A stretch of 64,000 nucleotides of DNA, from contig NZ_JACHEU010000002.1 of assembly GCF_014201615.1 (NCBI RefSeq), positions 62,001 through 126,000 on the forward strand, written 5' to 3'. The notes beneath the pieces were generated by a model, which ran no database searches, was not told where the DNA came from, and worked only from the letters and a program-made list of their open reading frames with translations. Shown in pieces: positions 17,446 to 26,286 of the stretch. Position 1 is the stretch's first letter. Every line of letters begins with the position of its first letter. The translations under genes were made by a program, and so were the position numbers. The stretch is from Aquamicrobium lusatiense (GTDB lineage Bacteria > Pseudomonadota > Alphaproteobacteria > Rhizobiales > Rhizobiaceae).

Positions 17446-18229
17446 CTTCAGACCCCATATAGGCTTCGCGCACGCGCGGGTCGGTGCTGACGGTGGCGTA
17501 ATCGCCGCGCGCCAGAACTTCGCCACGCTGCAGAACGGTGATCTCGTGGCCGATATCGGCAACCACCTTGAGATTGTGCTCGACCATGAGCAGCGCGCAA
17601 TCGCGTGCGACGGTCGAGATCAGGGAGGCCATGTTCTCCACGTCCTCATGGCCCATGCCGGCCAGAGGTTCGTCGAGCAGAAGCACACGCGGTTCGAGCG
17701 CCAGCGTCGTGGCGATCTCCAGCGCACGCTTGCGGCCGTAGGAAAGGTCGGCGGCGCGCCGCTGCGACATATCGGCAAGGCCGACACGGTCGAGCAGTTC
17801 CATGGCGCGCGGGCGAAGCCTGTCGAGGCTGGAAAGCGGCCGCCAGAACTGCACCGCGAGATTGTTGGCGCGCTGCAGGGCAATACAGACATTGTCGAGC
17901 AGCGACATGTCGCCGAAGGTGGCGGAAATCTGGAACGAGCGGACCATGCCCATGCGCGCCACGCGCGCAGGATCCATCGCCGTGATATCTGTTTCGTCCA
18001 GCACGATACGCCCCGCCGTCGGCGTATAGAACTTGGTCAACAGGTTGAACACCGTGCTCTTGCCGGCGCCGTTCGGGCCGATCAGCGCATGCACCCGGCC
18101 ATGATGAATGTCGATGTCGACATTGTTCACGGCAAGGAAGGGCCCGAAGCGCTTGGTCAGCCCCCGTGCCGAAAGAACGGCACGGGAGGCGCCAGCATCG
18201 GAGCGAACCGCGGCTGGATGGGTGGTCAT
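17432..18229 (-). CDS. livG: branched-chain-type ABC transporter ATPase (system 1, LivG-like)
   Basis: This 265-residue ATPase has Walker A GPNGAGKST, the LivG-specific GMVRSFQISATFGDMSLLDN segment, a YGRKRALEIA signature region in place of canonical LSGGQ (normal for LivG), and Walker B VLLLDEPLAGM. The ATG at 18229 is ten bases from the binding-protein stop. Earlier in-frame starts run into the SBP gene and are unlikely. Confidence 0.92.
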   Translation of the reverse strand: MTTHPAAVRSDAGASRAVLSARGLTKRFGPFLAVNNVDIDIHHGRVHALIGPNGAGKSTVFNLLTKFYTPTAGRIVLDETDITAMDPARVARMGMVRSFQISATFGDMSLLDNVCIALQRANNLAVQFWRPLSSLDRLRPRAMELLDRVGLADMSQRRAADLSYGRKRALEIATTLALEPRVLLLDEPLAGMGHEDVENMASLISTVARDCALLMVEHNLKVVADIGHEITVLQRGEVLARGDYATVSTDPRVREAYMGSEDGGH

Positions 18230-18239
18230 CGTTATCCGA

Positions 18240-19442
18240 TCACTTCTTGACGAGCGGGCAGGCGCTGTTTTCCACGGAGGCAAAGGCTTCCTTGCCCGGG
18301 ATGGTGGCGAGCACTTCGTAAAGGTCACCGGCTGAAGTGGATTCTTCCGGCTTCTTCACGCGGACCAGGAACATGTCGTGGACGACGCGGCCGTCTTCAC
18401 GCAGATAGGCGTTGCGGTTGAAGAAGTCGTTGATGTCCATGCCGCGCATGGTTTCCATCACCTTCGAGCCGCTTTTGGCTTCACCGGCCTTTTCGGCGGC
18501 CTTCAGATAGTTGGTGACGGCCGAGTAGACGCCGGCATGAACCATGGTGGGCTTCTTGCCGTCCATGCGCTCGCTGTAGCGGGCCGACCACTCGCGGGTC
18601 TGGTCATCCATATCCCAGTAGAAGGCGGTGGTGAGCGTCAGACCCTTGGCGATATCGAGGCCAACGCCCTGCACGTCGGTGAGGAACAAAAGCATGCCGG
18701 CAATCTTCTGCCCGGCATCGGTGATGCCGTATTCCTGCATCTGCTTCAGCGCCGTCATGGTGTCGCCGGAGGAATTGGCGAGCGCGATCACGTCCGCGCC
18801 GGAAGCCTGCGCCTGCAGGATGTAGGACGAGAAGTCGGTGGTCTCGCGCGGATGACGCACGGAACCCACAACCTCGCCGCCGGCCGCCAGAACGGCCTGC
18901 GTGGTATCAGCCTCAAGCGCGTGGCCGAAGGTGTAGTCCACGGTGATGAAATACCACTTCTTGGCGCCTTCCAGCGTCATGGCGCGGCCGGTGCCGTTAG
19001 CCATGGCAAAGGTGTCCCAGGTCCACTGCGCGGTGGAGGGCGAGCAGGCCTCGCCGGTCAGCGCCGAGGAACCGGCCGTCGAGATCAGGAAGGCGGTGTC
19101 CGTCTGGCGGGTGATTTCCTGCACGGCCATCGCCACCGACGAGGTCGGCACGTCGACGACAGCGACCACGTTCTGAGAGTCGATCCAGGTGCGGGCCAGC
19201 GTCGAGCCGACATCGGGCTTGTTCTGGTGGTCGCCGACAATCACCTCGACCGTCTCGCCCAGCAGCTTGCCGCCGAAATCCTCAACCGCCATCTGCGCGG
19301 CGACGACAGAGCCCTGCCCCGCGAGATCGAAATTCATGCCCGACATGTCGGTCAGGACACCGATGCGGTAGGGCTCGGCGAAAACCGCCGTTGCCGACAA
19401 AGTGAACACCGTCGACAGAATGATGGTCTTCAGATTTTTCAT
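18240..19442 (-). CDS. periplasmic substrate-binding protein of branched-chain-type ABC importer 1
   Basis: This 400-residue Leu/Ile/Val-binding-like protein has a signal peptide (residues 1-22, cleaved after VFA) and the family opening YRIGVLTDMSG. Four domains of the importer follow on the same strand. Two cysteines are present in the mature part. Its place between a crotonase gene and livG, and under the same operator as the acyl-CoA ligase, suggests a carboxylic-acid rather than amino-acid ligand. That is inference. Confidence 0.92.
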   Translation of the reverse strand: MKNLKTIILSTVFTLSATAVFAEPYRIGVLTDMSGMNFDLAGQGSVVAAQMAVEDFGGKLLGETVEVIVGDHQNKPDVGSTLARTWIDSQNVVAVVDVPTSSVAMAVQEITRQTDTAFLISTAGSSALTGEACSPSTAQWTWDTFAMANGTGRAMTLEGAKKWYFITVDYTFGHALEADTTQAVLAAGGEVVGSVRHPRETTDFSSYILQAQASGADVIALANSSGDTMTALKQMQEYGITDAGQKIAGMLLFLTDVQGVGLDIAKGLTLTTAFYWDMDDQTREWSARYSERMDGKKPTMVHAGVYSAVTNYLKAAEKAGEAKSGSKVMETMRGMDINDFFNRNAYLREDGRVVHDMFLVRVKKPEESTSAGDLYEVLATIPGKEAFASVENSACPLVKK

Positions 19443-19514
19443 TCCACTACTCCTCCATCAGGCACACAGGCGTGCCAGAACCCGGATGCGCGAACCGCCG
19501 CACATCCCCCGAAA

Positions 19515-20252
19515 TCATGAATGACTGGCATCCTCCAGGACGCGCCGGGCGAGATAAAACTGATCGCCCTCGCTGGCCGCCGCCCAGTTCTGGCGGGTTT
19601 CAGCATCGATCGCGGCCTTGGTCATGCGCAAGGCAAGCGAAGGTGCCTCTGCCACCCCGGCAGCCCAGCTTCGTGCTTCGGTCTCAGTCGAGCCGTCAGT
19701 CACGACACGGTCGCACAGGCCGAGCGACAGCGCCTCGTCAGCGCCGATCTTTTCGTCACAGAACAGAATGCGCTTAGCCCGCGTCGAACCGACGCGCTCG
19801 ACCAGAAGCGGCAGACCGCCCCAGCCAAGCGTCATGCCGAGACGGATTTCGGGAAAGCGCAGATAGGAGGAAGCGCCCATGACGCGGAAATCCGCCGTCA
19901 GCGCCAGAATGGCACCGCCGCCAATCACCGGCCCTTCAAGGGCAGCGATGACCGGCTGGGGAACCCGGCGCCACGCATCCGTCATGCGACCGCCGGCATT
20001 CATGGCCTGCGCCCGCTCGACATCGCCGGCACCCGGCTTCCACAGAGCCTCATCCCTGAGATCGACACCCGCAGCGAAGATGGAAGGAGTTCCGGTCAGC
20101 ACGACAACGGCAATGTCGGCCCGCTGCGCGAGCGCCAGCGCGGCACTCTCCAGACCGGCAATCAGCTCGGCATTGAGCGCATTGGCCTTGCCGCCGCGAT
20201 CGAAGCGCAGTGTTGCCACAGCGCCTTCCGACACCGTCGATACTCCAGACAT
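19515..20252 (-). CDS. crotonase-superfamily protein (enoyl-CoA hydratase/isomerase-like)
   Basis: This 245-residue crotonase-fold protein shows both oxyanion-hole segments (FAAGVDL near residue 59; GPVIGGGA near 107). Of the two catalytic glutamates of classical enoyl-CoA hydratase, the second is kept (Glu135 in RFPEIRLG), but the first is Ile115 in GGGAILAL where GGGCELAM is usual. It may therefore be an isomerase, hydrolase or lyase rather than a plain hydratase. The ATG at 20252 follows GGGAGG. First gene of an eight-gene leftward operon with importer 1. Confidence 0.85.
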   Translation of the reverse strand: MSGVSTVSEGAVATLRFDRGGKANALNAELIAGLESAALALAQRADIAVVVLTGTPSIFAAGVDLRDEALWKPGAGDVERAQAMNAGGRMTDAWRRVPQPVIAALEGPVIGGGAILALTADFRVMGASSYLRFPEIRLGMTLGWGGLPLLVERVGSTRAKRILFCDEKIGADEALSLGLCDRVVTDGSTETEARSWAAGVAEAPSLALRMTKAAIDAETRQNWAAASEGDQFYLARRVLEDASHS

Positions 20253-20300
20253 GAATCCTCCCAAAACGGGCCTTCTTCGCGGTTCTGTGAAGAAACCGCT

Positions 20301-20329
20301 TTGACATACTACCGAGTATGTTGCATATC
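20301..20329. promoter_or_regulatory. TetR operator 2 inside a divergent promoter
   Basis: ACATACT-ACCG-AGTATGT at 20304-20321 matches operator 1 in both arms, and the trailing TTGCA is also the same. On the plus strand TTGACA (20301-20306) and CATATC (20324-20329) are 17 bp apart, with the palindrome filling the spacer. It lies 93 bp before the ligase gene and about 50 bp before the crotonase operon, so one repressor dimer could silence both. Confidence 0.8.
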
Positions 20330-20413
20330 CGCTTTGAACTTTGCAAGGCATATTTTCATCGGGCATATTGCGGTGCAAAAGTCCCGATGCCCCCAGGAAG
20401 GAGACCCGGATAG

Positions 20414-22006
20414 ATGACGACCGGCCCTGCGCTCGCACCTGAACCCGCACTTGATCGCAATCGCGCGGTGCTCCGCTATATCCTTGAAAATTATGCGCAA
20501 TCGAACCCGGATGCGCCCTTCGTCCATTTCTGGCCGGGCCCGGAGTGGAGCTATTCGGAAACGCTGAGGCGGGTACGGATACGCGCCACGACGCTTGCCC
20601 GCGCCGGCGTGAAACGCGGCGACCATGTGCTGTGCCTGATGGGCAACGGGCCCGACCTTTTGTGCACCTGGTTCGCTATAAACTATCTTGGCGCGGTCTA
20701 TGTGCCGATCAACACCGGCGCGCGCGGACGCGTGCTGGAACACATCCTCGAAGATGCCGACGCGCCGCTGCTGATCGCCGCAGCACCGCTGGTCGAGCGC
20801 CTCGGCGAGGTTTCACCCGGCAAGGTGCAGACCGTTCTGGTGTGCGAGGGCGACGCACCCGCTATCGCAAGTCTCGACATCCGCCCACTGGTCGATGCTG
20901 AGGCGGAGGAACCCGCCTTGCTGGAGCTTTCGCAGCCGGTCGAGCCGTGGGACCTTTACGCCATCATGTACACGTCCGGTACCACCGGAAACGCCAAGGG
21001 CGTGATGAGCAGCTATACGCAGCTCTATACCATGGGCCCTGACGCCTTCGATTGCGTGGAGGCGGACGACCGCTGCATGATCTGCGGGCCGATCTTCCAT
21101 TGCGGCTCGACGCTGTTCGTCTATGCGATGCTGGCGCGCGGGCTTTCCATCGGCATGATGCGCGAGTTCAAGACCGGCACCTTCTGGCAGGCCGTGCGCG
21201 AAACCGGCTCGACCTACTGCCTGCTGCTCGGGGTCATGGCGAGTTTCCTGCTCAAGCAGCCGCTGGCCGAAGGCGAGCGCGACCATCCGCTGCGCCGTGC
21301 CTTCATCACCCCCTTCGGCGAGGATGGACCGCTGTTTGCAAAGCGCTTCGGCGTAGATGCCTGGACCATCTACAACATGACCGAGATCGCCAGCCCCATG
21401 GTGGCCGGCCCCGGCATCACGGAAAAGGGCATCGCCGGCAAACCGCGCCGCTGGTACGAATTGCGCATCGTCGACGGGAACGACATGGAAGTTGCCGACG
21501 GAGAAGTGGGCGAGCTGATTGTGCGCACCCACCGTCCATGGGCGCTGATGAGCGGCTACTACAACAACCCGGCCGCCACGGTGGAGGCCATGCGCAACGG
21601 CTGGTTCCACACCGGCGACGGTTTCCGCCGCACGCCGGACGGCACCTATTTCTTCGTCGACAGGCTGAAGGACGTCATCCGCCGCCGTGGGGAAAACATC
21701 TCCTCCTTTGCGCTTGAAAGCGAAGTGCTGAATATCGCCGCTATCCGCGAATGCGCGGCAGTCGCCGTTCCGAGCGAATTCACCGAGGACGAGGTGCTGA
21801 TCGTCGTCACGCCGGTCGAAGGCGCGACCATCGATCCCGTCGCCGTGAAGGCAGAGCTGGAAAAGGCGCTGCCGCGCTTCATGGTGCCCCGCTATATCCG
21901 CATTCTGGACGACCTGCCCAAGACGGCCTCAGGCAAGGTGCAGAAGCATCTGCTGCGCAAGGAAGGCGTGACCCCCGACACCTATGATGGCGAGGTGAGG
22001 CGCTGA
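20414..22006 (+). CDS. acyl-CoA synthetase, CaiC-like (crotonobetaine/carnitine-CoA ligase family)
   Basis: This 530-residue AMP-forming acid:CoA ligase has the phosphate-binding loop YTSGTTGNAKGV at residues 186-197. Later elements are YNMTE, GWFHTGDGFRR, DRLKDVIRRRGENISS and a C-terminal Lys in PKTASGKVQK, which performs adenylation. It should activate the imported acid to its CoA thioester. Overall it most resembles CaiC-type ligases. GGAAGGAG precedes the ATG. It is transcribed alone, divergently from the crotonase-importer operon. Confidence 0.88.
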   Translation: MTTGPALAPEPALDRNRAVLRYILENYAQSNPDAPFVHFWPGPEWSYSETLRRVRIRATTLARAGVKRGDHVLCLMGNGPDLLCTWFAINYLGAVYVPINTGARGRVLEHILEDADAPLLIAAAPLVERLGEVSPGKVQTVLVCEGDAPAIASLDIRPLVDAEAEEPALLELSQPVEPWDLYAIMYTSGTTGNAKGVMSSYTQLYTMGPDAFDCVEADDRCMICGPIFHCGSTLFVYAMLARGLSIGMMREFKTGTFWQAVRETGSTYCLLLGVMASFLLKQPLAEGERDHPLRRAFITPFGEDGPLFAKRFGVDAWTIYNMTEIASPMVAGPGITEKGIAGKPRRWYELRIVDGNDMEVADGEVGELIVRTHRPWALMSGYYNNPAATVEAMRNGWFHTGDGFRRTPDGTYFFVDRLKDVIRRRGENISSFALESEVLNIAAIRECAAVAVPSEFTEDEVLIVVTPVEGATIDPVAVKAELEKALPRFMVPRYIRILDDLPKTASGKVQKHLLRKEGVTPDTYDGEVRR

Positions 22007-22021
22007 CGGACGGCTGCGTCC

Positions 22022-22984
22022 TCAGCTTTCGTCCGGAACTGTGCCGGTCGTGGCGCCGGCAAGCGCAAGCTCGTCGATCAGCATGTTGCGGAAAATGGTT
22101 CCGCCAAGGCCGAGCGGGCGGGCCCTGCGATGGATGAGATAGCAGGTATTGGCGGTGCGGCTGCCTTCCGCCCGCAATTCGCGTATATCGCCTTTCTCCA
22201 CCCAGTGCTGCGCAAAGGAGATGGGCACGACGCCCAGATAGCGTGACGACAGCACCAAAAGCATGCGCGACAGGATGGTTGGCGCTGTCGCCCTGATCAT
22301 CAGCCCCCGGACAAACTCGGAATAAGCCTCCTCCTGCGTGACCTCCGTGGCAACGAAACTGTGCCTGCGCAGTTCAGCGGGAGTGATCATGGCATCGTCC
22401 ATGTCAAACAAAGGATGCTGGCGGCCGCAGAAAATGCCCATCCACTCTGTGCAGACAGGGGTGGCAGCAAGCGCATCCGTGTGACGGCTGAGCGCGGTGA
22501 AGCCAAGATCGGCGACACCTTCGAGAACCGACGCATAGATGTGATCGGGTGAACTCATGCGAATGGTCAGCCGCAAACCGGGATAGCGGTCGCTGATGCG
22601 GCCAATGGCGCGCGACATGGGTTCACCGAACTCGAACAGGAAACTGTCGTCCACGAACAGCGTGACCTTGTCTTCCAGTTTCTGCGTGGCTGCACCAATG
22701 AAATCGTTGAACCGGCCGATCTCCCCCAGCAGCTGGACCGCGGCGGAGTGAACCATCTGCCCCTGCTCCGTCAGCCGGAACCCGGACCTGCCGCGCTCGC
22801 AAAGGCGCATCGCCAGACGCCCCTCAAGCCGGCTGAGACCAAGGCTGATAGCGGATTTTCCCTTGCCTAGCCGGGCCTGCGCCGCCGTTATGCCACCGGC
22901 TTCGACGATCTCCACGAACTCGCGCAGACTTGCGATATCGGCGTCGGAAAGATTGCCGCGGAACGGCTTGCTGAGCGGTGTCAT
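22022..22984 (-). CDS. LysR-family transcriptional regulator
   Basis: This is a 320-residue LysR protein. The N-terminal winged HTH is at about residues 17-75, here preceded by a 15-residue extension and with AAQARLGKGKSAISLGLSRL as recognition region. The effector-binding domain follows (about 105-305). It is divergent from the aminotransferase operon across a 285-bp gap, the standard LysR arrangement, so it probably controls 23270-27738. It converges on the ligase gene with only 15 bp between them. Confidence 0.85.
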   Translation of the reverse strand: MTPLSKPFRGNLSDADIASLREFVEIVEAGGITAAQARLGKGKSAISLGLSRLEGRLAMRLCERGRSGFRLTEQGQMVHSAAVQLLGEIGRFNDFIGAATQKLEDKVTLFVDDSFLFEFGEPMSRAIGRISDRYPGLRLTIRMSSPDHIYASVLEGVADLGFTALSRHTDALAATPVCTEWMGIFCGRQHPLFDMDDAMITPAELRRHSFVATEVTQEEAYSEFVRGLMIRATAPTILSRMLLVLSSRYLGVVPISFAQHWVEKGDIRELRAEGSRTANTCYLIHRRARPLGLGGTIFRNMLIDELALAGATTGTVPDES

Positions 22985-23269
22985 GTCTTTGTCCTCGATT
23001 TGCCAATAGTTTTCATTTCATCAAACTTTGGTCAAGCAAACTGATATCGACGCGAAGCGACCGATCGGATAGCGCAAGGTAAGGAAGAAGCTGGCGGATG
23101 ATGCGCAAGGCAGCCTTGCAGGCTGTACCTCTGCCCCTGTCCGGCAGGGCCGGTCGCCGCAAAGCGCGTACGCGGCCCGCCTTCTGAACCATTTTGGCTG
23201 GCGTGACGCCGGCCGGACCAGGCGAAACCAGCGCCCATCGGGCGCGCGGCAACCACAGGAACAGAAACG
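22985..23269. promoter_or_regulatory. divergent promoter region LysR / aminotransferase operon
   Basis: This 285-bp spacer lies between the LysR gene and the aminotransferase gene. AT-rich DNA near 22990-23045, including TTTTCATTTCATCAAA, probably holds the promoters and the T-N11-A type LysR site, but no single site is clear enough to mark. Confidence 0.4.
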
Positions 23270-24649
23270 ATGACCGAACTGAAGAACTTCGACAAAACGC
23301 CGGAAGCGAGCGACATCGCCCACCATTTCCATGGCTACACCGATGCCCGCCGCCATCAGGACGTCGGACCGATGATCATCGAAAGCGGTCAGGGCATCTA
23401 TGTCACCGACAACAGCGGCAAGCGCTATATCGAGGGTCTTTCGGGCCTGTGGAGCGTAGGCGTCGGCTTTCAGGAGGATCGCCTGATCAACGCTGCCACG
23501 AAGCAGCTGAAGCAGCTGCCTTACTATCATAATTTCGGGCACAAGAGCCATCAGGCGGCCATCGCACTTTCCGACCAGCTGGTTGAACTCGCCCATGTGC
23601 CGATGAGCAAGGTCTTCTATACGAACTCCGGTTCCGAGGCCAACGACACCGTGCTTAAGATGGTGTGGTATCGCTCCAACGCGCTCGGCAAGCCGGAAAA
23701 GAAGAAGGTCATCGCCCGCACGCGCGGCTATCACGGCGTGACCATCGCCTCGGCAAGCCTGACGGGACTGCCGAACAATCACCGCTCCTTCGACCTTCCG
23801 ATCGACCGCGTGCTGCACACCACCGCGCCGCATTACTGGAAGGAAGGCCGCGACGGCGAGACGGAGGAGCAGTTCGCCACCCGCTGCGCCAACGATCTGG
23901 AAGCACTGATCCAGAAGGAAGGCCCCGACACCGTCGCCGCCTTCTGGGCCGAGCCGGTCATGGGTGCGGGCGGCGTCGTCGTTCCGCCGAAAACCTATTT
24001 CGAGAAGATCCAGGCCGTTCTTGCAAAGTATGACATCATCTTCGTCGCCGACGAAGTCATCTGCGGCTTCGGCCGCACCGGCGAGATGTTCGGCTCTATC
24101 ACCTACGACATCCGCCCCGACGTGATCGTGATGTCCAAGCAGATCACATCGAGCTACGTCCCCTTCTCCGCGATCATGATGAACGACCGCTTCTACCAGC
24201 CGCTTGCCGACGAGAGCCACAGCATCGGCACCTTCGGCCATGGCTTCACCGGCGGCGGGCACCCGCTTGGCGCTGCCGTGGCGCTGGAGAACATCGCCGT
24301 CATCAGGGAACGCGATCTCGTCGCCAATGCCCGCGAGGTCGGCACGCACTTCCTGCAGCGCCTTGAGACACTGAAGGAAAGCCCGCTGATCGGCGAAGTA
24401 CGCGGCGTCGGCCTCATTTCCGCAATCGAACTGGTCAACGACAAGGCAACGAAATCGGTCAGCACGGTCGGCAAGCTCGGCGGACTGATGAATGCCGCCA
24501 TGCAGCGCAACGGCCTGATTTCGCGCAACATGGCCGACGCGGTCGCCTTCTGCCCGCCGCTCATCATCACGAAGGCGCAGGCCGACGAGATGTTTGAAAT
24601 CATCGCAAAGTCTCTGCGCGAGGTCGAAAGCGAAATCGGCTCAGCCTGA
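23270..24649 (+). CDS. class III (omega-) aminotransferase
   Basis: This 459-residue PLP enzyme of the class III family moves an amino group from an omega-amino acid or amine to pyruvate or a similar acceptor. The PLP lysine is Lys290 in VMSKQITSSY. Also visible are NSGSEANDT, the FVADEVICGFGRTG segment with the PLP-binding Asp, and THG-equivalent FGHGFTGGGHP. Downstream aldehyde dehydrogenases would oxidise the resulting semialdehyde. Substrate (beta-alanine, taurine, putrescine, GABA or aromatic amine) cannot be decided from sequence. Confidence 0.9.
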   Translation: MTELKNFDKTPEASDIAHHFHGYTDARRHQDVGPMIIESGQGIYVTDNSGKRYIEGLSGLWSVGVGFQEDRLINAATKQLKQLPYYHNFGHKSHQAAIALSDQLVELAHVPMSKVFYTNSGSEANDTVLKMVWYRSNALGKPEKKKVIARTRGYHGVTIASASLTGLPNNHRSFDLPIDRVLHTTAPHYWKEGRDGETEEQFATRCANDLEALIQKEGPDTVAAFWAEPVMGAGGVVVPPKTYFEKIQAVLAKYDIIFVADEVICGFGRTGEMFGSITYDIRPDVIVMSKQITSSYVPFSAIMMNDRFYQPLADESHSIGTFGHGFTGGGHPLGAAVALENIAVIRERDLVANAREVGTHFLQRLETLKESPLIGEVRGVGLISAIELVNDKATKSVSTVGKLGGLMNAAMQRNGLISRNMADAVAFCPPLIITKAQADEMFEIIAKSLREVESEIGSA

Positions 24650-24669
24650 AGACGCCGCCAGCAAACCAT

Positions 24670-24706
24670 AGCGCGGCACCTCCCTGGTCAGGGATGGCGC
24701 CGCGCT
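24670..24706 (+). other. intercistronic hairpin aminotransferase / aldehyde dehydrogenase
   Basis: AGCGCGGC (24670-24677) pairs with GCCGCGCT (24699-24706), enclosing a second stem TCCCT/AGGGA. No U-tract follows. It may stabilise or partly terminate the aminotransferase transcript. Confidence 0.5.
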
Positions 24707-24727
24707 TTCAGGAACAGGATCCGTCGA

Positions 24728-26173
24728 ATGTCCCGCAACGAAAAGCACAACTACATCGCCGGGGAATGGGTGGCCGCCGCCGAATTCACCGAAAACCGGA
24801 ACCCGTCGGATCTCGATGATGTGATCGGCCACTATGCTCAGGCGAGTGCACAACAGACCGGGGATGCCATTGCCGCCGCGCGCGCCGCACTGTCGGAATG
24901 GGCGGCGGCGACGCCGCAGTTCCGCGCGGAAATTCTGGAGCGGGTCGGCACCGAGCTGATGGCACGCCGTGAAGAGCTTGGCGAATTGCTCTCCCGCGAG
25001 GAAGGCAAGATACACGCCGAAGGCATCGGGGAAGCCACCCGTGCAGCACAGCTTTTCAAGTTCTATGCGCAGGAAGCCCTGCGCGTAGAGGGCATCGCCA
25101 TCGCCTCGATCCGGCCCGGCGTGCGCGTCGAGGTACGACACGAACCAGTCGGCGTGATCGGCATGATCACGCCATGGAATTTCCCCATCGCCATTCCGGC
25201 ATGGAAGATCGCGCCCGCCCTCGCCTATGGCAACACGGTGGTGTTCAAGCCCGCCGACCTCACGCCCGGCTGCGGATGGGCGCTTGCCGAAATCCTCTCG
25301 CGCGCCGGCCTGCCTGCCGGGGTCTTCAACCTCGTCATGGGCAAGGGCCGTATCGTTGGTGATGCCATCGCCCGTTCGCCTCTCGTCGATGCCGTCACCT
25401 TCACCGGTTCGGAAGCAACCGGCCGGGGCATCCGCGGCATCGTTGCCGAGCGCGGCGGCAAGGTGCAGCAGGAAATGGGTGGCAAAAGCCCTCTCGTGGT
25501 GCTCGACGATGCCGATCTCGACAACGCCATCGACTGCGCCATTGGCGGCTCGGTGATTTCCACCGGCCAGCGCTGCACGTCGAACACCCGCATCATCGCC
25601 ACCCCGGCCATTCACGATGCGCTGGTTGAAGGAATGGCGAAGCGCACGCGTGCGCTGGTGGTCGGCAATGCCCTCGATCCCGCAAGCCATATCGGCCCCG
25701 TGGTGGACCAGAAGCAGCTCGACACCAACCTGCGCTACATCGCGATCGCCGATGACGAGGGCGCCGAGCGTCTTTGCGGTGGCGAGATTCTGGAACGGCC
25801 GCAGCGCGGCTTCTACCTGTCGCCGGCGGTCTACGCCAACTGCACCAATCAGATGGTGCATGTGCGCGAGGAAATCTTCGGGCCGGTCGTCAGCGTGATC
25901 AAGGCCGCCGACTATGAGGAAGCGCTCGCCATCGCCAACGATTCGGACCTTGGCCTTTCCTCGGGAATCTGCACGAAATCGCTGAAATATGCCGAGGACT
26001 TCAAGACCCGCTCCGCATCGGGCATGGTGTTCGTCAACCTGCCGACCGCAGGCGTCGACTACCATGTTCCGTTCGGCGGCAAGAAGGCGTCGAGCTATGG
26101 CCCGCGCGAGCAGGGCCGCGCCGCGCGCGAATTTTTCACCAGCTCCAAAACGGCCTACACCAACCCGCTTTGA
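24728..26173 (+). CDS. NAD(P)-dependent aldehyde dehydrogenase, 2-oxoglutarate-semialdehyde type
   Basis: This 481-residue ALDH has the catalytic Glu249 in QEMGGKSP and nucleophile Cys283 in GQRCTSNTR. Other family marks are ITPWNFPIAIPAWK, PLP-like FTGSEATG and EEIFGPVVSV. The sequence most resembles 2,5-dioxovalerate (alpha-ketoglutaric semialdehyde) dehydrogenases, including the C-terminal VPFGGKKASSYGPREQG. It follows the aminotransferase on the same strand with a hairpin between, so it probably oxidises the transamination product. Confidence 0.88.
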   Translation: MSRNEKHNYIAGEWVAAAEFTENRNPSDLDDVIGHYAQASAQQTGDAIAAARAALSEWAAATPQFRAEILERVGTELMARREELGELLSREEGKIHAEGIGEATRAAQLFKFYAQEALRVEGIAIASIRPGVRVEVRHEPVGVIGMITPWNFPIAIPAWKIAPALAYGNTVVFKPADLTPGCGWALAEILSRAGLPAGVFNLVMGKGRIVGDAIARSPLVDAVTFTGSEATGRGIRGIVAERGGKVQQEMGGKSPLVVLDDADLDNAIDCAIGGSVISTGQRCTSNTRIIATPAIHDALVEGMAKRTRALVVGNALDPASHIGPVVDQKQLDTNLRYIAIADDEGAERLCGGEILERPQRGFYLSPAVYANCTNQMVHVREEIFGPVVSVIKAADYEEALAIANDSDLGLSSGICTKSLKYAEDFKTRSASGMVFVNLPTAGVDYHVPFGGKKASSYGPREQGRAAREFFTSSKTAYTNPL

Positions 26174-26181
26174 TATAAACG

Positions 26182-26223
26182 GACCGGCAGCGGAGCCCTC
26201 CCAGGGGATTTTCGCTGCCGGTC
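26182..26223 (+). other. intercistronic hairpin between the two aldehyde dehydrogenase genes
   Basis: GACCGGCAGCG (26182-26192) and CGCTGCCGGTC (26213-26223) form a perfect 11-bp stem with a 20-nt loop, nine bases after the first ALDH stop codon. There is no clear U-tract, so it may be a partial terminator or RNA-stability element. Confidence 0.55.
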
Positions 26224-26286
26224 GATTTGTGTCACACCGAACACAAGCCTATATCGTTATCTGTCGTACGCAGCATGGAGGAAGAC

